Below are positions 42,476-48,572 of a DNA stretch of 54,593 nt, piece after piece. Position 1 is the first letter of the stretch, and every line of letters starts with the position of its first letter. Position numbers and translations under genes: made by a program. This DNA is from Frankiales bacterium. GTDB lineage: Bacteria > Actinomycetota > Actinomycetes > Mycobacteriales > SCTD01. The notes beneath the pieces were generated by a model that was not told the origin of the DNA, did not search any database, and saw only the letters and a program-made list of their open reading frames with translations. The stretch lies in assembly GCA_025464695.1 (NCBI GenBank), contig JAODNQ010000109.1, forward strand, positions 1-54,593, written 5' to 3'.

Positions 42476-43993
42476 GTGACGCGCGCAACATCCGCTGACC
42501 AGGGCGGGGCACGCGCGCCCTCGAGCGACGAGTTCCTGCACGCACTCGTCGACAGCACACCTGCGGGCATCGCCCTCCTTGACGAGACAGGGCGCTACTC
42601 CTGGGCCAACCGCGCCACCTACGCCCTACTGGGTTCGAGCCCGGCAGAGCTCCTAGGAACTCCCTGCCGTTTGCTCTCCGCCACCGAAAACGACCGCAAG
42701 GCCCCGACGCAGACGACGCTCGAGCTGGCCGGCGCGGCGCGCACCTTCGTCGTCAGGGCCTTTCCGCTGGCTGGGACCTGCGCCTGGGGCATCGAGTTCC
42801 GGGATGTCAGCGAGTCGTTGGAGCAGGGTCGTCGGGTGGACGCGTTCGTGGCCGCGACCAGCGCCTTGGCCTTCGCCGAGGACCTCGGCAGGTCCCTGGA
42901 CACCCTGGCGGAGGAGGTGCGCAAGGCGACCGGCCTTGAGACCTGCACCATCTTCGTCGCTGGCGACGTGCCGCACACCTATCAGGCCGTCGGTGGTGCG
43001 GGGTTCCCTGCGGACCTGGCGGAGCGCATCGAGACAGCGGTGACCCTCGGCGCGAACCCATTCACGCTCACGGCACGTGAGCGTCGGGAGCCGGTGCTCT
43101 TCCGCGACTTCCGGCAGCAGATCCTGCAGGACAGTCGGTGGCGGTCCGTGTGGGACTACGTCGAGCAGTTCCCCTGGAACACCTACCTGGCGCTGCCCCT
43201 CATCGTGCGCGGTGAACCCATCGGCGCGCTGGCAGGCTTCCTGGCGTCGGACGACGATCCGACGGAGGAAGACATGGCGTTCCTCACGGCCATGGCGGAG
43301 CAGGCCGCTGTCGCCATCGACAGCGCTCGCCTGTTCGAGTCCGCTCGGCTGCTCGCACTAGAGGAGGAGCGAGCACGGCTCGCCGAGGCTCTGCACGACT
43401 CGGTGGCGCAGACGCTCTTCTCCCTGTCACTGCACCTCGGCACTGCCGCAGCCCTGGCGGGCGGGAGCGCGAGCGAGCCGGCCATCACGGACGAGCTGAG
43501 AACAGCTCGAGCGCTCGCTGCCGATGCGGCGGCTCAGGTGCGTGAACTCCTCAGTCGAGCCGTGCGCAAGGACCCGACGGCCGACGGGCTGCTGCCAGCC
43601 CTGCGGAAAAAGGCGCGCGAGATGACCGTCGACACCAGCGTCGCGGTGGAGGTGGTCTGCGACGCAGACCTGACCCGGCTTCCCCCGGACCTGGCTCACG
43701 ACGTCTACAAGATCGTGCTGGAAGCGCTCACCAACGCCTGGAAGCACTCGGGAGCCTCACACGTGCTGGTTCGCATCAGCCCTAGGGCCGAGAGCTCTCT
43801 GGAGATCGTGATCGGCGACAACGGTCGGGGTTTCGGTGACGAGCCAGTTCCCGAAGGTCACGTCGGTCTCCTCACCATGCAGGTGCGCGTGGAGCGACTA
43901 GGTGGGTCGCTCCAGCTCCGAAACGGCCCGGGGGGCTGCGGCGCCGAGGTCGAGGCCCTCCTGCCCGTGCCCGTCTCCGTCGTCGCGTCGTGA
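42476..43993 (+). CDS. cytoplasmic NarL-type sensor histidine kinase (PAS-GAF-HisKA_3-HATPase)
   Basis: A 505-residue kinase without transmembrane segments. A PAS-like domain (about 15-125, FLHALVDSTPAGIALLDETGRYSWANRATYALLG) and a GAF domain (about 130-290, ending EEDMAFLTAMAEQAAVAIDSARLFE) come first. The dimerisation/phosphoacceptor segment is ARLAEALHDSVAQTLFSLSLHL (His near 306, HD-x-x-x-Q motif of NarL-type kinases). The ATPase domain has N box VLEALTNAWKHSGA and G box IGDNGRGFG. GTG 42476 is chosen because residues from the alternative ATG at 42335 do not look protein-like. Overlaps the regulator gene by GTGA. Its signal is unknown; GAF and PAS suggest a cytosolic small molecule or redox cue. 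Confidence 0.92.
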   Translation: MTRATSADQGGARAPSSDEFLHALVDSTPAGIALLDETGRYSWANRATYALLGSSPAELLGTPCRLLSATENDRKAPTQTTLELAGAARTFVVRAFPLAGTCAWGIEFRDVSESLEQGRRVDAFVAATSALAFAEDLGRSLDTLAEEVRKATGLETCTIFVAGDVPHTYQAVGGAGFPADLAERIETAVTLGANPFTLTARERREPVLFRDFRQQILQDSRWRSVWDYVEQFPWNTYLALPLIVRGEPIGALAGFLASDDDPTEEDMAFLTAMAEQAAVAIDSARLFESARLLALEEERARLAEALHDSVAQTLFSLSLHLGTAAALAGGSASEPAITDELRTARALAADAAAQVRELLSRAVRKDPTADGLLPALRKKAREMTVDTSVAVEVVCDADLTRLPPDLAHDVYKIVLEALTNAWKHSGASHVLVRISPRAESSLEIVIGDNGRGFGDEPVPEGHVGLLTMQVRVERLGGSLQLRNGPGGCGAEVEALLPVPVSVVAS

Positions 43994-44682
43994 CCGGCCG
44001 CGCGACAGACGCGCCCGGCTTCCACCCGGAGATCCGGGTGTTCATCGTTGACGACCACAGTCTCGTCCGCGCTGGCTTGCGGTCATTCATCGACGTTCAG
44101 CAGGGTCTGTCCGTGGTCGGCGAGGCAGCCGACGGCCAACAGGCACTGTCCGAGCTGGCTGTCCTCGCCAACTCCGGCCAGCTGCCCGACGTCGTCGTCA
44201 TGGACGTCCAAATGCCGAGACTGGACGGAGCGCGTGCACAGGTCGCCCTGAACGCCCTACACCCGACCTTGAAGATCGTTATCCTGTCCAGCTACGTCCA
44301 GCCCGAGCGTGTCAAGGCGCTGCTCCAGGCGGGCGCGGCTGGCTACCTGGAGAAGTCGTCCAGCGCGGAGCGGATCGTTGAGGCGATCCGAGGGGTGCAC
44401 AAGGGGGAGATCTACCTCGACCCTCGCGCGGCACAGGCCCTGGCCAAGTCGCTTGCCGGGTCTGGGCGGGATGCCGCGCTCACCGAACGAGAGTTACAGA
44501 TCCTGGTCCTGCTTGCGAAGGGGCTGAGCAACCAGGAGATCGCCGACTGCCTGCTGATCAGCGAGCGCACGGCTCGTACGCACGTGAGTCACGTACTGAT
44601 GAAACTCGGCTTCTCCTCCCGGCTCCTAGCCGCGCTGTGGGCCCTGCGGGAGGGCATCGTGTCCGTGGAGGACACCCGGTGA
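43990..44682 (+). CDS. LuxR/NarL-family response regulator
   Basis: A 230-residue regulator with receiver domain (about 14-135, FIVDDHSLVRAGLRSFIDV, phosphoacceptor D72 in VVVMDVQMPRLDG, switch ILSSY, GAAGYLEKSSS) and C-terminal LuxR HTH (about 160-225, LTERELQILVLLAKGLSNQEIADCLLISERTARTHVSHVLMKLG). Pairs with the preceding kinase. Targets are unknown; the pair could control the adjacent catabolic block or be unrelated. Confidence 0.94.
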   Translation: MTGRATDAPGFHPEIRVFIVDDHSLVRAGLRSFIDVQQGLSVVGEAADGQQALSELAVLANSGQLPDVVVMDVQMPRLDGARAQVALNALHPTLKIVILSSYVQPERVKALLQAGAAGYLEKSSSAERIVEAIRGVHKGEIYLDPRAAQALAKSLAGSGRDAALTERELQILVLLAKGLSNQEIADCLLISERTARTHVSHVLMKLGFSSRLLAALWALREGIVSVEDTR

Positions 44683-44758
44683 TCTGTTGACCTAGTACGA
44701 GACGGCAGGAGCAGCGGAAGTGCGAACAGGAGGCGCGGGCAGGGGCTGGAGCAGGAAG

Positions 44759-44775
44759 CGAGGTGCGACACCTCG
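44759..44775. terminator. hairpin between the convergent regulator and Rep-like genes
   Basis: CGAGGTG-CGA-CACCTCG forms a 7-bp perfect stem with a 3-nt loop in the 146-bp gap between converging genes. It may mark the junction between the catabolic block and the mobile-element block. Confidence 0.45.
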
Positions 44776-44828
44776 GCGCGGACGTCGCGGACGACGAAGC
44801 TCAGTGGGCTCTGCTGCAGGTCCCGTTA

Positions 44829-45746
44829 TCACTCCATGAGGTCCTCGACGCGTGCTTGTGCCAAAGCCCCCGACCGGCCGGCGGTGTCGAGCCCCGCTAG
44901 GGCCGCTGCCCTGGCCAGGACCGTCGTCCGGGTAGCACGCACACCTTCGTTCCGCAGTTCCTCGCGGGCCCTCCTCTGTAACAGGACCCGCTGTCCGTCG
45001 AGCTCGTCGAGAGCGTGCTCCCATACGACCAGCTGCTCGGCAGTAGGCGTGTCCTCGACGACGCCGACCCACCAGGGCCCGGCTTCAGCGACCCGTAGCG
45101 GGCTTCGACTTGCGGGGTCGACGGCGACGGCGAGAAGTGCCGCCTCGACACCAGTCGTTGGCCAGCCCCGCTCCTGGGCCCGAACCACGGCCCGCTCGAT
45201 CGCGTCCGGTCCCCACGCTCTGGTCGAGAGCCCTGCTTCGGCCCGCGAAGCGACCACGCGCCGAGCCAGGTCCGCCGGTTGGGTCAGGGTGCTTTCGGTA
45301 GAGGGTTCTGGGTCGTGCCGCACTGGTGCGGCCACCGGAGCCGCACCAGTGCGGCTACCCCTGGCCGTGTCCGTGCGGCCGGCCGTGGCCGCGCCCGTGC
45401 GGCCAGCGGCGGCCGGCGTCGGGGAAGTAGCCGCAGCGCTGCGGCCTGGTTGCGAGGTGCGCAGGTGGTAACGGTTCGTGAGGTGCTTGGCGCCGTCCTT
45501 GCGCCGCTCCACCACGACGGCGCCCAGCCGCTCGAGCTCCTTCATGGCGCGGTCCACGCTGTCGACGGACTGCTTCCTGATCCGACGTGCCAGTGTGCTC
45601 CTGCTCGGCATCCGGCTGCCGCTCGTACCGCCGTACCGCAGCAGCACGGCGTACAGGCGAAAGGCGGCATCGCTGACGTCGGCGTCGATCATCCACTCGG
45701 GGACGATCGAGAAGCGCTGGGGTTCGACGCACAGGTCGTCGTCCAT
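44829..45746 (-). CDS. Rep-like helix-turn-helix protein of an integrative/plasmid element
   Basis: A 305-residue protein. The N-terminal winged-helix domain (about 1-95) is FSIVPEWMIDADVSDAAFRLYAVLLRYGGTSGSRMPSRSTLARRIRKQSVDSVDRAMKELERLGAVVVERR, as in plasmid replication or regulatory proteins. An Ala/Thr/Gly/Pro-rich linker (about 110-165) and a helical C-terminal part follow. Preceded directly by an excisionase-like gene (TGATG overlap). Such an HTH protein next to an AlpA/Xis-like gene is common in actinobacterial integrative elements; whether it initiates replication is not shown. The longer frame to 45830 is rejected because it overlaps the upstream gene. Confidence 0.75.
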   Translation of the reverse strand: MDDDLCVEPQRFSIVPEWMIDADVSDAAFRLYAVLLRYGGTSGSRMPSRSTLARRIRKQSVDSVDRAMKELERLGAVVVERRKDGAKHLTNRYHLRTSQPGRSAAATSPTPAAAGRTGAATAGRTDTARGSRTGAAPVAAPVRHDPEPSTESTLTQPADLARRVVASRAEAGLSTRAWGPDAIERAVVRAQERGWPTTGVEAALLAVAVDPASRSPLRVAEAGPWWVGVVEDTPTAEQLVVWEHALDELDGQRVLLQRRAREELRNEGVRATRTTVLARAAALAGLDTAGRSGALAQARVEDLME

Positions 45747-45940
45747 CAGCCCGCGACGCCCAGGAGCGCGGCGAGGGGTGCGGTGGGCACGCGAATGAGC
45801 TTGCCCACTCGGATGACCGGCGTCGGCCACTGCCCCGCACGCACCAGTTGGTAGGCGGCGCTGCGACCGAGCCCCAGGGCGCGGGCGGCCGTCGGCAGGT
45901 CGACGACGGCGGGAAGGGCGAGTACCTCGTCAGCGGTCAT
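45746..45940 (-). CDS. excisionase-like / AlpA-type helix-turn-helix DNA-binding protein
   Basis: A 64-residue protein, VVDLPTAARALGLGRSAAYQLVRAGQWPTPVIRVGKLIRVPTAPLAALLG, with the MerR-like winged-helix pattern of phage and ICE excisionases: a helix-turn-helix, then K-L-I-R-V-P-T. Its stop overlaps the Rep-like start. No integrase gene is present in the window, so if this is Xis its partner is elsewhere or lost. Confidence 0.82.
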   Translation of the reverse strand: MTADEVLALPAVVDLPTAARALGLGRSAAYQLVRAGQWPTPVIRVGKLIRVPTAPLAALLGVAG

Positions 45941-46092
45941 GGGTTCCTCCAGTACGGGGTGGCTCCGGCTGGTGCCGGGCCGTGCTGCCCGATGTGCAGA
46001 ACCCTGCCCTGTGGACGACTACTTGTCCAGACGTGTAGCCGGTGTCATCTTCTTCGGCGTGAGCCCGACCGGGCTCGACCGAGGAGGAGACC

Positions 46093-46590
46093 ATGACTGC
46101 ACCGGACTCTCCCGTCGCGCAGACCGCGGCGAGGATGATCGTCGAGCTGGCGTTGCAGGAGCACACGCCGCTAGCCGAGGGGCTGTTCCGCCACCCCGCC
46201 CTCTTCGAGCAGCCCGCCGCGCCCGCGCCACTCGCGTCGGTGCGGGCCGCGCGTCAGCTGGGGCACGAGCTGCAGGAGCAGCTCCGGCTCCAGGCGCTGC
46301 GTGCCCGCGGCCACGGCGAGGAGTGGGAGGAGATCGCTGCGGCCATGGACCTGCGGCACGGCGGTCGTCCCGACGCCAGCGCTGCCTACCTGACGGCGCT
46401 CGGCACCCGCAGCGACGACCCCTGGTGGACGCCGGCCCGAGGCGTCCTGTGGACTTGCACGACGTGCGAAGAGGTCGTTCGTGACTTCGGACCTCAGGTC
46501 GGGGGCCCAGAGGACCGGGAGTCCGGCCACGCGACGACCTGCAGCCGGCACACCGGCGAGCAGCTCGCCTGGGAAGCCCTGTGGTCATGA
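46093..46590 (+). CDS. unknown protein of the integrative element, 165 aa
   Basis: No family recognised. The first 60 residues are helical with Ala/Leu-rich heptads (ARMIVELALQEHTPLAEGLF). The middle, ARGHGEEWEEIAAAMDLRHGGRPDASAAYL, resembles a helix-turn-helix. The end has a cysteine/histidine cluster, WTCTTCEEVV ... HATTCSRHTG, that could bind zinc. The start is preceded by GAGGAGGAG. Overlaps the next gene by ATGA. Likely a small regulator or element-maintenance protein (inference). Confidence 0.8.
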   Translation: MTAPDSPVAQTAARMIVELALQEHTPLAEGLFRHPALFEQPAAPAPLASVRAARQLGHELQEQLRLQALRARGHGEEWEEIAAAMDLRHGGRPDASAAYLTALGTRSDDPWWTPARGVLWTCTTCEEVVRDFGPQVGGPEDRESGHATTCSRHTGEQLAWEALWS

Positions 46591-47111
46591 GCGCGGGCGA
46601 CCTGCCGTCGTCGGAGGAGCTGCTGGCCCACGTCGACACGGCGCTGGAGGCGGCCGGGCACTGGCTGTGGCGCGGACAGCAGAGCCGGCCTGCTGATCAG
46701 GAGGGCTGGGAGAACGCCACCTACTTCGCCCGGGTGCTCTTGGTCCGGGCGTCGGACCGCTCTGACCAGCTCGGGTACGTCCTCCAGCGGGAGTCGCTGG
46801 CGGGCCAGCCCCCGGAGGAGCGCCACGCGCTCCGGTCAGCCATGGCGTACTGGCGCGAGTCCGACGTAGACCTGCAGCAGGCGCGTGGCCTGCTCCGCGA
46901 CCTGGCCGAGAGCAAGCCGGACGACTTGGGGGCGCGCAGGCTCTTGACCGAGGCGCGGGACCTCGTGCAGGCAGCGGCGGGCTGGGTCGACCAGATCAGC
47001 AAGACGCTCGACGACGCCCGGGGGCCCGACCGCTCGCCTCCGGGGCCTGCAGTGGCTCTGGTGCCCGAGCAGTACCGCAGCGACGACGGCTGGGAGCTCG
47101 ACATCGCCTGA
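46587..47111 (+). CDS. unknown helical protein of the integrative element, 174 aa
   Basis: No family recognised. Strongly helical and charged throughout (LLAHVDTALEAAGHWLWRG, RALRSAMAYWRESDVDLQQARGLLRDLAES-like segments), no membrane or signal segment. ATG at 46587 overlaps the preceding stop; a GTG at 46581 is an alternative. Converges on the GntR gene with 3 bp between stops. Confidence 0.75.
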   Translation: MSAGDLPSSEELLAHVDTALEAAGHWLWRGQQSRPADQEGWENATYFARVLLVRASDRSDQLGYVLQRESLAGQPPEERHALRSAMAYWRESDVDLQQARGLLRDLAESKPDDLGARRLLTEARDLVQAAAGWVDQISKTLDDARGPDRSPPGPAVALVPEQYRSDDGWELDIA

Positions 47112-47114
47112 CGG

Positions 47115-47888
47115 CTACTTCGCCGGCAGCTCGTACGACAGCAGGAAGCGGTCGCCGGCCATCACGGTGTCGCAGACCTCGACCGCCCGTCCGCCCTCTG
47201 CGTACGCCGTGCGCACCAGCCGGAACACAGGGGTCCCCGCACTCAGTCGGAGAGTGCGGGCCTCCTCCGGGGTCGGCATCCGGACCGACACGTCCTCGGT
47301 GAACCGCTCCAGCCGGTGGCCGGCCTCCTCGATGCGGGCGTAGATGCCGCCCGGCCCCGGGTTCTTCTTGCCGATCGGCGTCCCGCTCGCGATGTCCTGC
47401 GGGATGTACGACGTCGCCACCTCGACGGGCTCGCCGTCGGCGAGGTAGCGGCGTCTCCGGACGAGCACCTTGTCGGCCGGCGACTGCCCGAGGGCCTCGG
47501 CGACCTCGACCGGCGGCTTCTCTGGCCCGACGTGCAGCACCTCGACCCCGGGGCTCACTCCCTCGCTCTCCGCCTCAGCGATGAACGCCGCCTTGCCCTC
47601 GTCGCGGTGTCGACGGGCGAACCGGTCCTGGGCGACCCGCTTCACCGGCGGGCGCCGGCGGACGAAGGCGCCACGGCCGTGCTCGCTCGCGGCCAGGCCC
47701 TCCGCCTTGAGCTGCGCGATCGCCTGACGGACGGTGCCTCGCGCCGCCCCGAACTCCTGGACGAGCTGCGTCTCGCTCGGCAGACGAGCGCCCTCGGCAA
47801 GCCGTCCGCTGATGATGTCGTCGCGCAGCAGGTCAGCGATCTGCCGGAACACCGGACGGTCACTCGTCGGATCCAGGGCCCTCTGCAC
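47115..47888 (-). CDS. GntR/HutC family transcriptional regulator (KorSA-like)
   Basis: A 257-residue regulator with an N-terminal winged helix (about 8-75, PVFRQIADLLRDDIISGRLAEGARLPSETQLVQEFGAARGTVRQAIAQLKAEGL) and a C-terminal UTRA/HutC ligand domain. GTG at 47888 is preceded by AGGAG. In pSAM2-type actinobacterial integrative elements a GntR protein (KorSA) represses replication and transfer genes. Here it sits between two copies of an 8-bp operator-like motif (47909-47916 and, inverted, 48510-48517), one in its own divergent promoter region and one before the relaxase gene, consistent with that role. Confidence 0.9.
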   Translation of the reverse strand: MQRALDPTSDRPVFRQIADLLRDDIISGRLAEGARLPSETQLVQEFGAARGTVRQAIAQLKAEGLAASEHGRGAFVRRRPPVKRVAQDRFARRHRDEGKAAFIAEAESEGVSPGVEVLHVGPEKPPVEVAEALGQSPADKVLVRRRRYLADGEPVEVATSYIPQDIASGTPIGKKNPGPGGIYARIEEAGHRLERFTEDVSVRMPTPEEARTLRLSAGTPVFRLVRTAYAEGGRAVEVCDTVMAGDRFLLSYELPAK

Positions 47889-47908
47889 GCGCGCACTCCT
47901 ACACTCGG

Positions 47909-47916
47909 CTGTACAA
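47909..47916. promoter_or_regulatory. candidate GntR operator, copy 1
   Basis: CTGTACAA in the 59-bp divergent region between the GntR and Nudix genes. It is the exact reverse complement of TTGTACAG at 48510-48517. GTACAG-containing sites fit the GntR/HutC habit of binding short G-T-A-C-type palindromes. Confidence 0.5.
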
Positions 47917-47947
47917 GTCCTGCACGGTACGCCGGAAGGTGGTCCAG

Positions 47948-48376
47948 GTGGTGGCATCGCCCCGGCACAGCGTCAGCGTCGCTGCAGCCGTTGTCGACGA
48001 CAGGGGTCGAGTGCTGGTGACTCGCCGCGCCGACAACGGGCACTGGGAGCCTCCCGGGGGAGTGCTCGAGCTCGACGAGGACGTGCAGGCCGGCGTCGTC
48101 CGGGAAGTCCGCGAGGAGACCGGCCTGGTGGTGCAGCCGGAGCGGCTGACCGGTGTCTACAAGAACATGACGCGGGGGATCGTCGCCCTCGTGTTCCTCT
48201 GCCGGCCGGTGGGGGGCGAGCTCGGCCTGAGCGACGAGGTGCGCGAGCACCGGTGGGTGGAGCCGGGGGACCTGCCAGGCTTGATGGACGAGGCCTACGC
48301 GGTCCGGCTGCTGGACGCGCTGCGGGCGGACCAGGTCCCCGCGGTGCGTGCTCACGACGGCGTCGCCTTGCTCTGA
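47948..48376 (+). CDS. Nudix hydrolase-domain protein
   Basis: A 142-residue protein with the Nudix box GGVLELDEDVQAGVVREVREETGLVV (G-x5-E-x7-REVREET). SVSVAAAVVDDRGRVLVTRRADNGHWEPPGG opens the fold. It hydrolyses a nucleoside diphosphate-linked compound, target unknown. GTG 47948 is chosen since GGAAGG is 9 nt upstream; GTG at 47939 would touch it. pSAM2 encodes Pif, a Nudix-domain protein that blocks redundant conjugative transfer, so a transfer-immunity role is an attractive inference given the GntR and relaxase neighbours. Confidence 0.9.
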   Translation: MVASPRHSVSVAAAVVDDRGRVLVTRRADNGHWEPPGGVLELDEDVQAGVVREVREETGLVVQPERLTGVYKNMTRGIVALVFLCRPVGGELGLSDEVREHRWVEPGDLPGLMDEAYAVRLLDALRADQVPAVRAHDGVALL

Positions 48377-48572
48377 CGGCTCCCATCCGTTGCGCTGCGC
48401 GGGCCTGCCGCCTGCCTCGTACGAGGCAGTTGCCCATGGACGCCGTCGTCGCCCGCCGCTGAGCTCACCTTGCCCGCCTGGAAGCAGACAGCAGCATGCA
48501 GTGTAAATGTTGTACAGACGAGCAGACGTTCACACACTTGCACCAGTGGTGTCAGTGGCGCAGACTGCGCTC
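48377..48572 (+). promoter_or_regulatory. relaxase leader region with second GntR operator; possible oriT
   Basis: A 196-bp gap with an AT-richer segment (about 48486-48540, including GTGTAAATGTTGTACAGACG) unlike the surrounding GC-rich DNA. TTGTACAG at 48510-48517 matches the site at 47909 in inverse orientation. MobF relaxase genes often lie next to their origin of transfer, but no nic site can be identified by eye. Confidence 0.4.

Noticed and set aside
44683..44828. Attachment site or tRNA end at the border of the integrative element
   Set aside because: No tRNA-like sequence and no matching repeat elsewhere in the window; only a 7-bp hairpin is seen.
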